Shown here piece after piece: positions 11,003 through 21,054 of a stretch of 64,000 nt of DNA. Both the position numbers and the translations under genes were made by a program. Numbering within the stretch: position 1 is the first letter of the stretch; each line of letters begins with the position of its first letter. The stretch is taken from contig JAQGDQ010002408.1 of the NCBI GenBank assembly GCA_030141605.1, positions 1 to 64,000 on the forward strand, written 5' to 3'. This DNA comes from Tubiluchus corallicola. Taxonomy: Eukaryota; Priapulida; Priapulimorpha; Priapulimorphida; Tubiluchidae. Under the pieces are notes generated by a model. The model was not told the origin of the DNA. It was given only the letters and a program-made list of their open reading frames with translations, and ran no database searches.

Positions 11003-13462
11003 TTATTTTTTCAAGTCTTTGGGGCGTTCTACTTTTACTTTTAATAAAGCAATATTCAGCACTTCTATTACTTCTTTTACATAATGGAATTTTAGCCCTT
11101 TCAAATAGATGCTTTTTATTTCTTTAATGTCCTTTTCATTTTCTTTTGACAAAATAATTTCCTTGATGCCTGCTCTTTTAGCAGCTAATATTTTTTCCTT
11201 AATACCTCCTACGGGTAATACCTTACCTCTTAGTGTTATTTCGCCTGTCATTGCTACATTTTTCTTTACCTTGCGTTGTGTATAAATAGAGGCTAGAGAA
11301 GTGGCCATAGTAATGCCTGCTGAAGGGCCATCTTTAGGAATTGCTCCTTCTGGCACATGTATATGTAAGTTCCATCTGTTAAATATTTTCTCGTCAATAT
11401 TTAGCTGTTTCGCATTTGATTTTATATATTCCAAAGCTATTATTGCTGATTCTTTCATCACATCCCCCAGGTTGCCAGTTAAGGTTAATTTTCCTTCTCC
11501 TTTACTTAAACTGCTTTCAATAAAAAGTATTTCGCCTCCTACTGCTGTCCAAGCTAAACCTGTTACTAATCCTGCGAACTCATTTCCTTCGTATGTTTCT
11601 CCACTATATTTCACTGCCCCGAGGTATTCTTGCAAATGTTCTGTCTTTACGTTTTTATCATACTCTTCTTCCAAGGCAATTTTTTTTGCTATTTTTCTTA
11701 CTACTTTTGCAATTCGTTTGTCTAGCTCTCTTACACCTGATTCTCTTGTGTAGTTTTTTATAATGTCTTCTATGGTAAGTTTTGGGATGTTTAGTTGTTG
11801 TTTTGTCAGTCCATGTTTTTTTAGTTGATCAGGTACAAGATGGCGTTTGGCTATCTCTTTTTTTTCTTCTATGATGTAGCCACTTATATTGATAAGTTCC
11901 ATTCTGTCCAATAGTGGAGTAGGAATAGTTTCAAGTATATTAGCCGTAGCAATAAACATTACTTTGGAGAGGTCATAGTCTATCTCCAAATAATTATCGT
12001 GAAAGGTGGAGTTTTGTTCTGGGTCTAACACTTCTAATAATGCAGATGAAGGGTCTCCGTGTGAACCCACACCTGTTTTATCTATCTCATCAAGGATGAA
12101 TACAGGGTTAGATGATTTTGATTTCTTGATACCTTGTATAATACGTCCGGGCATTGCTCCTATGTAGGTTTTGCGATGCCCTCTTATTTCTGCCTCATCG
12201 TGCAAGCCACCTAAGGACATTCTTACATATTTTCTATTCAAAGCGTGAGCAACTGACTTTCCGAGTGATGTTTTACCTACCCCGGGAGGACCATATAAGC
12301 AAAGTATTGGGGATTTGAGGTCTCCTTTCAATTTCAATACAGCCAAGTGTTCTACAATGCGTTCCTTTACCTTTTCTAAACCATAATGTTCTTTATCCAG
12401 AATCTTCTCTGCTTTCTTCAAGTTAAAATTGTCTTTGGTGTATTTATTCCAAGGTAGTTCCAATAAGGTATCCATATAGTTGAGTTGTATGGAATACTCT
12501 CCTGATGCTACATTAAGACGTTGTATTTTTGTCAATTCATTATCAAAAAATTTAGCTACTTCTTCGCTCCAGTTTTTCTTCGCTGCTCTTTTTTTTAGCT
12601 CTCTTATTTCTTGGTCGACAGGATTGGGGCCTAGTTCATCCTGTATTGTTTTCATTTGTTGTTGTAAGAAGTATTCTCTCTGCTGCTGCTCTATTCCCGT
12701 CTTTACCTTTGTTTGTATGTCATCTTTCAGTTCAACCAATTGTAACTCTTTAGAAAGATGTGTTATCAATTTAACAGCTTGTTTTTTAAGGTTCGGCTCT
12801 TCTATCAACTGTTGTTTTTTGGCTACTTTTATATCTATATTTGCGCAAATAAAATTGATAAGATAAATAGGGTCCTCTATGTTTCTAATAGTAAACTCTG
12901 CCTCCACAGGGATTTGCGAAGAGTGTTTAATTATCTTAGAAGATATGTCTCTAATAGATGCAATAATGGCCTGAAATTTTTTATCTGTCTTACTTTCGTA
13001 TTTCTTATTATTTTCTTTCCATAAGTCTACTTTTGCTATAAGATTAGGGGTTTCTTCTACAGTTTCTAAGATGGAAAATCGGCTTCTGCCTTGTAGTAAT
13101 ACAGACACACTACCGTCGGGCATTTCCAGTATCTTTAAAGGTTTTGCAATGGTTCCTACTTCGTATAAATCTTTAAACAATGGGTTTTCTATATTTTTGT
13201 CTTTCTGTGCCACAGCACCTACAAAACCTTTATTTTCATATATCTTTCTTACAATATCTAAAGATTTTTTTCTACCTATGTTAATAGGTAGTATTACTCC
13301 AGGGAAAAGAACTACATTTCTCAATGGAAGTATTGGGAGTTTATTTGGCAAGTCTTTCTTCTTGTTCACGTCACTGGTGTCTTCTTCTATCATTATAGGT
13401 AAGAAACTTTCATCACCTCCCATTAATTCATTAAACAACAATTCATCTATACTTTTACTCAT
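11003..13462 (-). CDS. lon: ATP-dependent endopeptidase Lon (LonA type)
   Basis: 819 residues, the normal length. It has an N-terminal substrate-binding LON domain (about 40-245, [19 protein letters not shown]) and an AAA+ domain with Walker [10 protein letters not shown] (391-399) and Walker [11 protein letters not shown] (453-462). The C-terminal protease domain has the Ser-Lys dyad S714 (PKDGPSAG) and K757 ([11 protein letters not shown]). Lon degrades misfolded and selected regulatory proteins in the cytoplasm. The ATG at 13462 gives a typical Bacteroidota N-terminal extension. It sits downstream of the GlmU-like gene with a 94-base gap. No HrcA/CIRCE-type heat-shock operator is visible in that gap. 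Confidence 0.97.
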   Translation of the reverse strand: MSKSIDELLFNELMGGDESFLPIMIEEDTSDVNKKKDLPNKLPILPLRNVVLFPGVILPINIGRKKSLDIVRKIYENKGFVGAVAQKDKNIENPLFKDLYEVGTIAKPLKILEMPDGSVSVLLQGRSRFSILETVEETPNLIAKVDLWKENNKKYESKTDKKFQAIIASIRDISSKIIKHSSQIPVEAEFTIRNIEDPIYLINFICANIDIKVAKKQQLIEEPNLKKQAVKLITHLSKELQLVELKDDIQTKVKTGIEQQQREYFLQQQMKTIQDELGPNPVDQEIRELKKRAAKKNWSEEVAKFFDNELTKIQRLNVASGEYSIQLNYMDTLLELPWNKYTKDNFNLKKAEKILDKEHYGLEKVKERIVEHLAVLKLKGDLKSPILCLYGPPGVGKTSLGKSVAHALNRKYVRMSLGGLHDEAEIRGHRKTYIGAMPGRIIQGIKKSKSSNPVFILDEIDKTGVGSHGDPSSALLEVLDPEQNSTFHDNYLEIDYDLSKVMFIATANILETIPTPLLDRMELINISGYIIEEKKEIAKRHLVPDQLKKHGLTKQQLNIPKLTIEDIIKNYTRESGVRELDKRIAKVVRKIAKKIALEEEYDKNVKTEHLQEYLGAVKYSGETYEGNEFAGLVTGLAWTAVGGEILFIESSLSKGEGKLTLTGNLGDVMKESAIIALEYIKSNAKQLNIDEKIFNRWNLHIHVPEGAIPKDGPSAGITMATSLASIYTQRKVKKNVAMTGEITLRGKVLPVGGIKEKILAAKRAGIKEIILSKENEKDIKEIKSIYLKGLKFHYVKEVIEVLNIALLKVKVERPKDLKK

Positions 13463-13556
13463 TCTGTCTGTCTTTGTTTAATTCTAATCCTATGTTTATT
13501 TAAACTAAATTTTATATTTTAATATTGTTTTTTTAGGTGGTTTTTTCGTATTCTAT

Positions 13557-14744
13557 TTATATTAAACCTTCTCTATACAGTTCTGTTTTTTTATATATCT
13601 TTTGTAATATGGTTTTATCCAATTGATGAAGTTCCATTCCTCGTCTTTTCATTACTTTTTTTGCAGTTATTATAGCTTTGTCCAATCTATATTCTGTAAG
13701 TTGTTGGTTGCCTCCCCACGAAAAAGAAGGTATAAAATTACGGGCAAAACCCGTGCCAAAAATATTGGCTGATACACCTATAACTGTTCCCGTGTTAAAC
13801 ATAGTTTCTATAGCACTTTTAGAATGGTCGCCCATTATCATTCCGCATATTTGTAAGTTTGTATCTACAACCTCGTCCTTTTCGTAGTCCCATAGTTTAA
13901 TATTGGCGTAGTCATTTTTTAAATTAGACGAGTTTGTGCCTGCGCCAAGGTTGCACCACTCACCCAGTACCGAATTGCCTAAGTACCCATTGTGTGCTTT
14001 GTTTGTGTAAGCTTGCATAGACACATTGCTTATTTCTCCTCCTATTTTACAGTGTGGGCCTATTGTTGTTGGTCCATATATTTTAGTGCCCATTTTTACG
14101 ATGGTATTGTGGCATAATGCTAGTGGACCACGAAGCATTGTTCCCTCCATTACTTCTACATTTTCTCCTATGTATATCGGCCCTTTTGTGGTATTCAATA
14201 TAGCACACTCTATCTTTGCATTGTTCTTTACAAATAAATTGTTCCCTATAATTGTGTTTGTAGTGCTTAGCTTAAAAGACTCTCTTCCCTTAGTAAGTAA
14301 ATTATAGTCTTCTACAATGTTCTTATCATTTTCTGCAAATATATCCCACGTATTTTTCAGTCCCCTCACCTCAAACTCCACAGCCAATTGTTCGTATCTG
14401 TCCATCTTGTGAGCTTCAAATTTTGTCACTTCATCTCTCCATAATCTTACAGCTACGATACTTCCTTCGTATACAAGAGCTTGATTGTGATGCAAATTTA
14501 TTATCCGTTCTACAAGTTGTGGTGTGGGGTATATACTGCCGTTCACAAGCAAATTATCATCTTCTTTGTGTAAGGCAAACTTCTCTTGTAAGTAATTTTG
14601 GGTATGGTAAGAAAACTTTGTATTTATATATCTTTCCCACTTTTCTTTGATGGTAAGTATTCCTGTCCTTAGCTCGCAAACAGGTCTTGTAAAAGTAAGC
14701 GGGAGCAAACTTTTCCAGTTGTCATCAAATAATATATAATTCAT
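13557..14744 (-). CDS. GlmU-like sugar-phosphate nucleotidyltransferase/acyltransferase family protein
   Basis: 395 residues. The N-terminal half resembles a shortened nucleotidyltransferase (MNYILFDDNWKSLLPLTFTRPVCELRTGI). The C-terminal half from about residue 165 shows left-handed beta-helix hexapeptide repeats ([I/V]-G-x-x repeats such as GPIYIGENVEVMEGTMLRGP and GPTTIGPHCKIGG). This is the GlmU-like family widespread in Bacteroidota, distinct from true GlmU, and thought to act on sugar phosphates for envelope precursors; the substrate is not established. In Bacteroidota it is commonly found beside the gene for type B ribosomal protein L31, exactly as here. The classic LAAGxGTRM nucleotide-binding signature is absent, so the first half may not be catalytic. 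Confidence 0.85.
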   Translation of the reverse strand: MNYILFDDNWKSLLPLTFTRPVCELRTGILTIKEKWERYINTKFSYHTQNYLQEKFALHKEDDNLLVNGSIYPTPQLVERIINLHHNQALVYEGSIVAVRLWRDEVTKFEAHKMDRYEQLAVEFEVRGLKNTWDIFAENDKNIVEDYNLLTKGRESFKLSTTNTIIGNNLFVKNNAKIECAILNTTKGPIYIGENVEVMEGTMLRGPLALCHNTIVKMGTKIYGPTTIGPHCKIGGEISNVSMQAYTNKAHNGYLGNSVLGEWCNLGAGTNSSNLKNDYANIKLWDYEKDEVVDTNLQICGMIMGDHSKSAIETMFNTGTVIGVSANIFGTGFARNFIPSFSWGGNQQLTEYRLDKAIITAKKVMKRRGMELHQLDKTILQKIYKKTELYREGLI

Positions 14745-14913
14745 TTTTTATGTTTGTTTGTTTTTTTTTCATTGATTTTTTTATTGATAAATGGTATTAG
14801 AAACAATATTTAACATTGCAGTCATTCTCAGCTTTGCAATGACAACTGAATGTAGGGTGTAATGGACTTCTTGTAAATACCATTATCATATTTAAGGTTC
14901 TAATTTTGAAAGG

Positions 14914-14948
14914 TAAAAATAAAAAAACTCCATACTATGATGGAGTTT
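14914..14948 (-). terminator. rho-independent terminator of rpmE2
   Basis: A perfect 9-bp stem (14925-14933 with 14940-14948) around the loop ACTATG is followed, on the minus strand, by TTTTTTTATTTTTACC. It starts 26 bases after the rpmE2 stop codon. Confidence 0.85.
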
Positions 14949-14974
14949 ACAAATATAGTGCAAAATAAAAGTTT

Positions 14975-15238
14975 TTATTTCTTCTTATTTTGCAAATGCT
15001 TTTCATATCTAGATTTGAATTTATCTACTCTTCCTGCTGTATCTACCAGTTTTGTTTTTCCGGTGTAGAATGGATGTGAAGTATTTGATATTTCTACTTT
15101 TACCAAAGGATATTCTTCATCGTCAAGTTTTATAGTCTCTTTACTTGGCACTGCCGATTTTATCTTAAAAGTCTGCCCGTTAGACATATCTTTAAAAACT
15201 GTCATTCTATAACCCTTTGGGTGTATATCTTTTTTCAT
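14975..15238 (-). CDS. rpmE2: 50S ribosomal protein L31, type B (zinc-independent)
   Basis: 87 residues starting [20 protein letters not shown], the characteristic type B L31 N-terminus, with the conserved [11 protein letters not shown] and [13 protein letters not shown] motifs. There is no cysteine at all, so it lacks the CxxC zinc site of the type A protein and fits the zinc-independent form. It forms part of the large ribosomal subunit near the central protuberance. It has its own near-consensus promoter at 15289-15320 and its own terminator at 14914-14948, so it is a single-gene transcript. No Zur box is apparent to me in the leader. Confidence 0.97.
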   Translation of the reverse strand: MKKDIHPKGYRMTVFKDMSNGQTFKIKSAVPSKETIKLDDEEYPLVKVEISNTSHPFYTGKTKLVDTAGRVDKFKSRYEKHLQNKKK

Positions 15239-15288
15239 CTTTTGTTGTATCTTAAAAATTAAAAGATTGTTTCAGCCTAAAATTGCCA

Positions 15289-15320
15289 CAAAGGTAATAG
15301 TTTTTATTTTAGGAAGCAAA
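15289..15320 (-). promoter_or_regulatory. near-ideal Bacteroidota promoter of rpmE2 (TTTG - 20 bp - TACCTTTG)
   Basis: Minus strand: TTTG at 15320-15317, a 20-base spacer, then TACCTTTG at 15296-15289. Both boxes match the consensus of the main Bacteroidota sigma factor (-33 TTTG, -7 TAnnTTTG) with the preferred spacing. The ATG at 15238 is 51 bases from the -7 box. Confidence 0.75.
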
Positions 15321-15354
15321 ATTTCTTGTAATTATTTCTTTGTTGTTGTTTGCT

Positions 15355-15714
15355 TTATTTTGCTAAACTTATACTTTTTACATCTACTTCGGGAGACTGA
15401 AAAAGTTCAGAATCTACTTCTGCAATTACAACAACTTCTGTTTTTTCATCAAAGGTTATATTCCAAATCAATTCGTTATCTATTTCTGCAATGATTTCTC
15501 CCGTATTATCTTGAAATACGTATTTTTCATCTCCTAATTTTTTTGTTACATAACCTCTAAGTTTAACAAGTTTGTCTTTCATATCCAACATAGATGCTTT
15601 GCTTTTTACTTCTTCTACAGAAAGAACTTCGCTTTGAATAGAAGGTCCTTTGTATTGAGCACTACCAGCAACAACAGCCCCCATCAGAAGAGTTATAAAT
15701 ACAAGTGTTTTCAT
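15355..15714 (-). CDS. BOF-fold (YgiW/YdeI family) exported protein
   Basis: 119 residues with a signal peptide (1-19, ending GSAQ) followed by YKGPSIQSEVLSVEEVKS and an OB-fold-like stretch (KLVKLRGYVTKKLGDEKYVFQDNTGEIIAEID). These are the signatures of the bacterial OB-fold family PF04076, whose E. coli members YgiW and YdeI are periplasmic stress-tolerance proteins. It normally binds a small ligand or cation; the ligand is not known. It sits alone between rpmE2 and dxs on the same strand. Lipid anchoring is not predicted. Confidence 0.85.
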   Translation of the reverse strand: MKTLVFITLLMGAVVAGSAQYKGPSIQSEVLSVEEVKSKASMLDMKDKLVKLRGYVTKKLGDEKYVFQDNTGEIIAEIDNELIWNITFDEKTEVVVIAEVDSELFQSPEVDVKSISLAK

Positions 15715-15818
15715 AGCTGTATAGTTTTAAAAAATTAAAAAAAACATTTCTTAAATATACAAAAATGAATGCCATATTCCTAATAAAAACAGGAAATTAT
15801 TTTTCTTTATTATAAACA

Positions 15819-17732
15819 CTAAATTACTTTCAGTTTTAATATTTTTCGCACTGCTTTACATATTGACTTTTTGTCATATCCACATTCTTTATATAGTTCT
15901 TTTTGCGTGCCATGTTCTATAAATTTATCAGGCACACCAAGACGTTTTATTTGTGCAGTATAAGCACTATCACTCATAAATTCCAGTACTGCACTACCCA
16001 GTCCGCCTGTAATACAGCCATCTTCTACAGTAATGATATGGTTAAACTTCTTAAATATCTTATGTAGTAACTTTTCATCTATTGGTTTCAAAAATCTCAT
16101 GTCATAGTGAGCTGTTGAAATATTTTCCTGCTGTAGGATTTTTATTGCTTTTTGAACTATATTGCCTATGTGTCCTATACTGATAATAGCCAAATCCTTT
16201 CCCTTGGAGATAATTCTCCCTTTTCCCAGTGGTAGAGCTTTCATCTTTTGTTTCCAATTTATTGTAGTTCCTTTGCCTCTTGGATAACGAATGCTAAAAG
16301 GGCCCATATCTTTTTGTTGGGCTGTGTACATTAAGTTTCGCAACTCTATTTCATCCATTGGAGCAGTTACTATCATATTTGGAATTATGCGCATATATGC
16401 AAGGTCGAATATTCCGTGATGTGTAGCCCCGTCGTTGCCCACAAGCCCTCCTCTGTCTAAGCAAAATACTACATTAAGTTTTTGAATAGCTACATCGTGG
16501 ATTACTTGGTCGTAGGCTCGTTGCATAAATGAGGAGTAAATGTTACAAAATGGCAATTTTCCTTCTATAGATAAGCCTGCGGAGAAGGTTACTGCATGTT
16601 GTTCTGCAATGCCTACGTCGAATACCCTGTCAGGCATCTTTCGTTGCATTATATTAAGCGAACCTCCTGTAAGCATTGCTGGTGTGATACCTACTATCTT
16701 CTCGTTTCGTTTTGCTAACTCAAGTATTGTTTCCCCAAAAACATTCTGATATTTTGGTGCTTTATCCCGTTGGTCTGTCTCTTCTTGCACCTTCCACGTG
16801 TTTTTGTCAAATTTGGCAGGGGCGTGCCAATAAGTCTGATTTTTTTCTACTTCTTTTATTCCATTTCCTTTGCGTGTCAATATATGTAACACCTTAGGGC
16901 CTTCTATCTTTTTCAAGTCTTTAAATACCTTGACCAGTTGATTTACGTTGTGTCCATCTACGGGTCCGAAGTATCTAAAATCAAATGCTTCAAAAAGGTT
17001 ACTTTGCTTTAACAAGATAGATTTTATTCCAAGGTTTATTTTCTTGATAAGCTCTTGTGTGTTTTCTCCAAACTTACGCAACCTGCCCAATGTGCCCCAT
17101 ACTTCCTGTCTCACCTTGTTGTAAGTGGTAGAGGTTACGGTATCTAATAAAAATCTATTTACCCCGCCTGTACTAGGGTCTATGCTCATATTATTATCAT
17201 TGAGGACAACTAGCATATTAGGTCTATCGTTTGCTCCATTGTTCAAGCCTTCAAAAGCTAAACCTCCTGTCATTGCTCCATCTCCAATAATAGCTACTGC
17301 TTGTTTTTCATTCTCATTTCTGCTTTTAAAAGCCATAGCCATACCTAATGCTGCGGAAATAGAAGTAGAAGAGTGACCTACTCCGAAAGAGTCATATTCG
17401 CTTTCTGATGGACGAGGAAAGCCGCTAATACCTCCGTATTTTCTGTTGGTATGAAACAATTTTCTTCTGCCCGTAAGTATTTTATGCCCATATGCTTGGT
17501 GTCCTACATCCCACACTAGTTTGTCGTGTGGTGTATCGAACACGTAATGCAAAGCTACTGTAAGTTCTACTGCACCAAGACTTGCTCCTAAATGACCGGG
17601 GTTTTTAGATACTTCATCTATGATAAATTCGCGCAATTCTTTACACACTTGTGGAAGTTCTTTCTCTGACAGTTTTTTCAAGTCAGTAGGAGAATCTATA
17701 TTGTCCAGCAAAGGGTATTTGTTGTTAGCCAT
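15819..17732 (-). CDS. dxs: 1-deoxy-D-xylulose-5-phosphate synthase
   Basis: 637 residues, a standard length. It condenses pyruvate and glyceraldehyde 3-phosphate in the first step of the non-mevalonate isoprenoid pathway, with thiamine diphosphate as cofactor. Visible motifs are the N-terminal NPGHLGASLGAVELTVALHY, the cofactor/metal motif GDGAMTGGLAFEGLNNGA near residue 150, and the second-domain active-site region GIAEQHAVTFSAGLS. The CLDRGGLVGNDGATHHG stretch and a C-terminal transketolase-like domain ending near the stop follow. The ATG at 17732 gives the conserved start (LLDNIDSPTDLKKLSEKEL). A TACCTTTG box lies 27 bases upstream. It is a single gene between glyS and the BOF-fold gene. 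Confidence 0.97.
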   Translation of the reverse strand: MANNKYPLLDNIDSPTDLKKLSEKELPQVCKELREFIIDEVSKNPGHLGASLGAVELTVALHYVFDTPHDKLVWDVGHQAYGHKILTGRRKLFHTNRKYGGISGFPRPSESEYDSFGVGHSSTSISAALGMAMAFKSRNENEKQAVAIIGDGAMTGGLAFEGLNNGANDRPNMLVVLNDNNMSIDPSTGGVNRFLLDTVTSTTYNKVRQEVWGTLGRLRKFGENTQELIKKINLGIKSILLKQSNLFEAFDFRYFGPVDGHNVNQLVKVFKDLKKIEGPKVLHILTRKGNGIKEVEKNQTYWHAPAKFDKNTWKVQEETDQRDKAPKYQNVFGETILELAKRNEKIVGITPAMLTGGSLNIMQRKMPDRVFDVGIAEQHAVTFSAGLSIEGKLPFCNIYSSFMQRAYDQVIHDVAIQKLNVVFCLDRGGLVGNDGATHHGIFDLAYMRIIPNMIVTAPMDEIELRNLMYTAQQKDMGPFSIRYPRGKGTTINWKQKMKALPLGKGRIISKGKDLAIISIGHIGNIVQKAIKILQQENISTAHYDMRFLKPIDEKLLHKIFKKFNHIITVEDGCITGGLGSAVLEFMSDSAYTAQIKRLGVPDKFIEHGTQKELYKECGYDKKSICKAVRKILKLKVI

Positions 17733-17759
17733 CTCTTTTTACCTTGTTCAGAAAGCATA

Positions 17760-17767
17760 CAAAGGTA
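17760..17767 (-). promoter_or_regulatory. -7 box (TACCTTTG) of dxs
   Basis: The minus strand reads TACCTTTG, identical to the -7 box of rpmE2 and a full match to TAnnTTTG, ending 27 bases before the dxs ATG. The -33 position is only T-rich, not TTTG. Confidence 0.5.
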
Positions 17768-17865
17768 ATTATTTTTGTTGATGTAAAAATAATTATATTT
17801 AGCAAGAAGAGGGGATACAATTTTTGTATTATTGTTTGTGCAATTGTATAATGTTGATATAATGT

Positions 17866-19440
17866 TTATTTGACTTTTTCTTTTCCATTGATTTCTATTT
17901 TCTTAAATAAATTGGTTATGCTTATTTTGTTTTTTATTTCTTTTAGTAAGTCTGATAGTTTTATTCTTTCTTGTTTCATTGTGTCTCTATCTCGTAGAGT
18001 TACAGACTCGTCTTTTAGTGTATCGTGGTCTATGGTGATGCAGTAAGGAGTGCCTATAGCATCTTGCCTTCTGTAGCGTTTCCCCACAGAGTCTTTTTCG
18101 TCATATTGGCAGTTGAACTCAAATTTTAGCAAGTTGTAAATTTTCTTTGCTTTTTCTGGCAATCCATCCTTTTTTACAAGTGGTAGCACAGCTACTTTCA
18201 CGGGGGCTAGTTCGGGTGGTAATTTCATTACTATTCTGCTATCAGTCTTTTCGTTCTCTTTTTTCAGTATCTCTTCTGTATAAGCATCCGACAATAATAG
18301 CAATATAAGACGGTCTAAACCAATGGAGGTTTCCACTACGTAAGGTATGTAAGATTTATTAGTCTCGTTATCAAAATACTGTATTTTCTTGCCCGAATGT
18401 TTCTGGTGTTGAGAGAGGTCAAAATCAGTGCGAGAGTGTATGCCTTCTACTTCTTTGAAGCCAAATGGAAACTTGAACTCTATATCAGTAGCTGCGTTGG
18501 CGTAGTGTGCCAATTTGTCGTGGTTATGAAATCTGTATTTTTTGTTCTCTATACCTATGGCTTTGTGCCACTTCATACGAGTTTCTTTCCAATAGTTGAA
18601 CCATTTTATTTCTTCACCCGGGCGGACAAAAAACTGCATTTCCATCTGTTCAAATTCTCTCATCCGGAAGGTAAACTGCCGGGCTATAATTTCATTTCTA
18701 AAGGCTTTGCCTATTTGAGCGATGCCGAAAGGCAGTTTCATTCTGCCTGTTTTCTGCACATTAAGGAAGTTGGCAAAAATACCTTGTGCCGTTTCAGGGC
18801 GTAGATATATTTGATGATTGTCGTCGGCTACAGCACCCATATTGGTACTGAACATTAGGTTGAACTGTCTGACATCTGTCCAATTTTTACTTCCTGAAAC
18901 GGGGCAAACTACCTCATAATCTATAATAATTTGCTTCAGCATTTCAAGGTCATTGTTGTCTAAGGCTTTTACAAAACGTTTTTGTATTGTATCTTTTTTT
19001 CTTTTGTTGGCGATTACTCTTGGGTTTGTTGATAAAAATTCTTCTTTGTTGAAGTCATTTCCAAAACGTTTTTGAGCTTTTTGTACTTCTTTATCTATTT
19101 TGCCTTCTATTTTTTGTATCAGTTCTTCTATGAGAACATCGGCACGGTAGCGTTTTTTAGAGTCTTTGTTATCTATTAATGGGTCGTTAAAAGCATCTAT
19201 ATGTCCTGAGGCCTTCCAAGTGGTAGGGTGCATAAAGATGGCGGAGTCTAAGCCCACAATGTTTTCGTGCAGTTTTACCATAGCATCCCACCAGTATTGT
19301 TTTAGGTTGTTTTTCAATTCTACACCCAGTTGTCCGTAGTCGTACACTGCACTCAAACCATCGTATATCTCGCTAGATTGAAATATGAAGCCATATTCTT
19401 TACAATGTGACACTAATTTTTTAAAGATGTCTTCGCTCAT
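17866..19440 (-). CDS. glyS: glycine--tRNA ligase (homodimeric, eukaryote/archaeal-like type)
   Basis: 524 residues of a class II aminoacyl-tRNA synthetase. Features include the N-terminal SGHIDAFNDPL segment, an insertion with charged helices (about 80-150), and the TNMGAV...YLRPETAQGIFANF region. Motif 2 is GIAQIGKAFRNEIIARQFTF, motif 3 is around PYVVETSIGLDRLILLLL, and a C-terminal anticodon-binding domain spans about 410-500. It charges tRNA-Gly and is the single-subunit (alpha2) type, so no glyQ partner is expected. The start MSEDIFKKLVSHCKEYGF is typical of Bacteroidota. The DUF4834 gene lies 12 bases upstream in the same direction, forming a likely two-gene unit. Confidence 0.97.
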   Translation of the reverse strand: MSEDIFKKLVSHCKEYGFIFQSSEIYDGLSAVYDYGQLGVELKNNLKQYWWDAMVKLHENIVGLDSAIFMHPTTWKASGHIDAFNDPLIDNKDSKKRYRADVLIEELIQKIEGKIDKEVQKAQKRFGNDFNKEEFLSTNPRVIANKRKKDTIQKRFVKALDNNDLEMLKQIIIDYEVVCPVSGSKNWTDVRQFNLMFSTNMGAVADDNHQIYLRPETAQGIFANFLNVQKTGRMKLPFGIAQIGKAFRNEIIARQFTFRMREFEQMEMQFFVRPGEEIKWFNYWKETRMKWHKAIGIENKKYRFHNHDKLAHYANAATDIEFKFPFGFKEVEGIHSRTDFDLSQHQKHSGKKIQYFDNETNKSYIPYVVETSIGLDRLILLLLSDAYTEEILKKENEKTDSRIVMKLPPELAPVKVAVLPLVKKDGLPEKAKKIYNLLKFEFNCQYDEKDSVGKRYRRQDAIGTPYCITIDHDTLKDESVTLRDRDTMKQERIKLSDLLKEIKNKISITNLFKKIEINGKEKVK

Positions 19441-19452
19441 TTTACTATTATC

Positions 19453-19704
19453 TTATTTTATTTCTTCAAAGTCAGTATATTCTCCTTCATTGGGTTTTGT
19501 TTTTTTGTTCTTTTTGGGCATATAGTTTATTTTTATTTCTCCTTCTTTCTTTTGAGTACGAGTGTAGGAGTTGCGTTGATTGTTGAATTGACCAAAATTT
19601 TTATTAATGTATTTACGCAATAAATAAGGAAGTAGTTGTCTGAAAAAAAGCCTTGTTAAATAGTAGATGGTTGCAACGATTAATATTATTTTGAGTAAAC
19701 CCAT
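19453..19704 (-). CDS. DUF4834 family small membrane protein
   Basis: 83 residues from the ATG at 19704 (MGLLKIILIVATIYYLTRLF). The frame is open further upstream to 19785, but that extension overlaps the likely promoter and would bury the membrane segment. One N-terminal membrane helix (about 4-22) is followed by a basic, disordered cytoplasmic tail with GEIKINYMPKK and ending GEYTDFEEIK. This fits the DUF4834 family of Bacteroidota, function unknown. It lies 12 bases before glyS and is probably transcribed with it. Confidence 0.75.
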   Translation of the reverse strand: MGLLKIILIVATIYYLTRLFFRQLLPYLLRKYINKNFGQFNNQRNSYTRTQKKEGEIKINYMPKKNKKTKPNEGEYTDFEEIK

Positions 19705-20152
19705 TTTGACGAAGTTATTCTTTTTTGCAAAAATATATAAATTTGAGCAATTATAAATCCTGAGGGTTGAAAGAAAAAAACTCATTATAGTTCGGTTTTC
19801 TTTTTTCCCTTTCTACTTACAAAGGAGAACATACATATTGTTGTTCTTCTTTCATAATTTGTAGTATTTTTTGTTCTACGAAGTTTTGTATTTAATTTGA
19901 GGTATGGCTTGGATAGAGCATAAGAATATGTTGAAAAACATATATGAAAGGTGAAAATATTATAGGGAAATTAAGATAATGGATTGTTATTTGCCGTTAG
20001 AGTTATGTTTTTTTAGGATTACATAAGGGTTTTATCGTTTACTACAATAGAAGCTAATCATCGTTGCTTTTTTGTAGAAATCAATTGTATGATGGTTTGT
20101 GCTACTATGTCAAGTTACAAGATGCTAATTGTTTCAAGTAAGTTGTTTTCTC
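19705..20152. other. 448-bp intergenic region with one hairpin
   Basis: No gene is visible between the DUF4834 start and the YitT stop. The arms 19821-19831 and 19842-19852 can pair over 11 positions with one G-U pair and a 10-base loop. This lies upstream of the glyS unit and 300 bases behind yitT, too far for an obvious terminator, and its flanks are only moderately T-rich. No RNA gene or repeat is seen. Confidence 0.35.
19728..19735 (-). promoter_or_regulatory. possible -7 box (TATTTTTG) for DUF4834-glyS
   Basis: The minus strand reads TATTTTTG (TAnnTTTG match) 23 bases upstream of the ATG at 19704. The -33 element is not clear. Confidence 0.35.
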
Positions 20153-21004
20153 TTAATGCAAGGCTTTTCTTTTTACCATTCCACCTGTGGTGTCGTCTAT
20201 TTTTGTTTGCACTATGAAAGCGTTGGCATCTATTTTGGTAATAGCTGTTTTTAAAGAGGTTATTTCAAGGCGAGTAATTACGGTGTATATTACATCTATA
20301 TTTTTGCCATTGGCGGTAAAACCTCGTTTTCCATTAAATATTGTTACTCCGAACCTTTTTTCTGTGAGCATTTTTCTTATTTCTTCGCTTTTTTCTGATA
20401 TGATAGTCATTCCTGTGTACTCTTCAATACCGTGAACAATAAAGTCTATCGTTTTGGAAGCAGCTAGATAGGTAATGATAGCGTAAAGTGCAACTTCTAC
20501 GTTGATAAGAAAGATAGCTACGGAGAAGATAATGATATTGATAATGAGAATAACGTCGCCTACCGTAAGGCTTGTTCTTCTACTTATATACACGGCTAAT
20601 ACTTCTGTACCATCTATCACGCTGTCTCCTCTGATAGAAAGACCAATACCAGCTCCAAGAAAAAAGCCTCCGAAGATAGAAATAAGCAATTTGTCGTCAG
20701 TAACAATAGGAAAATCTATATATTTTACAGAAAGTGATAATGCTACAATAGCTAAGAAAGTTCTAATGGCAAAGTTGAGAGACAGTTGTTTATACCCCAT
20801 TAATATAAATGGAGCGTTGTATAAGAAGATGAGCAAAGGCAGGCCAACACCAGTGACTACATTGGTAAGAAGCGAAATGCCCATAACACCACCATCAATG
20901 AAGCCGTTAGGAATAAGAAAGCCTTTCAATCCAAATGAGGCAGATAATACGCCAAAAGCTATTAAAATTATTTCTTTTATAATGCTCGTTTTCTGTTGTT
21001 GCAC
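20153..21004 (-). CDS. YitT family membrane protein (DUF161 plus DUF2179)
   Basis: 283 residues. Five to six membrane segments fill residues 10-190, with the family's FGLKGFLIPNGFIDGGVMGISLL and GIGLSIRGDSVIDGTEVLAVY motifs. A soluble C-terminal DUF2179 domain (about 195-283, GMTIISEKSEEIRKML and VITRLEITSL) resembles a regulatory ligand-binding fold. YitT proteins are thought to be transporters but no substrate is established. The gene follows the DUF5723 gene region by 50 bases on the same strand. The second residue onward (QQQKTSIIKEIILI) gives a short cytoplasmic N-terminus, so the start is sound. Confidence 0.9.
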   Translation of the reverse strand: MQQQKTSIIKEIILIAFGVLSASFGLKGFLIPNGFIDGGVMGISLLTNVVTGVGLPLLIFLYNAPFILMGYKQLSLNFAIRTFLAIVALSLSVKYIDFPIVTDDKLLISIFGGFFLGAGIGLSIRGDSVIDGTEVLAVYISRRTSLTVGDVILIINIIIFSVAIFLINVEVALYAIITYLAASKTIDFIVHGIEEYTGMTIISEKSEEIRKMLTEKRFGVTIFNGKRGFTANGKNIDVIYTVITRLEITSLKTAITKIDANAFIVQTKIDDTTGGMVKRKALH

Positions 21005-21054
21005 TGTTTGTCTTGTAAAGTAAGTTGCCTAAATTTTTCTTAGCAAGGGAAACT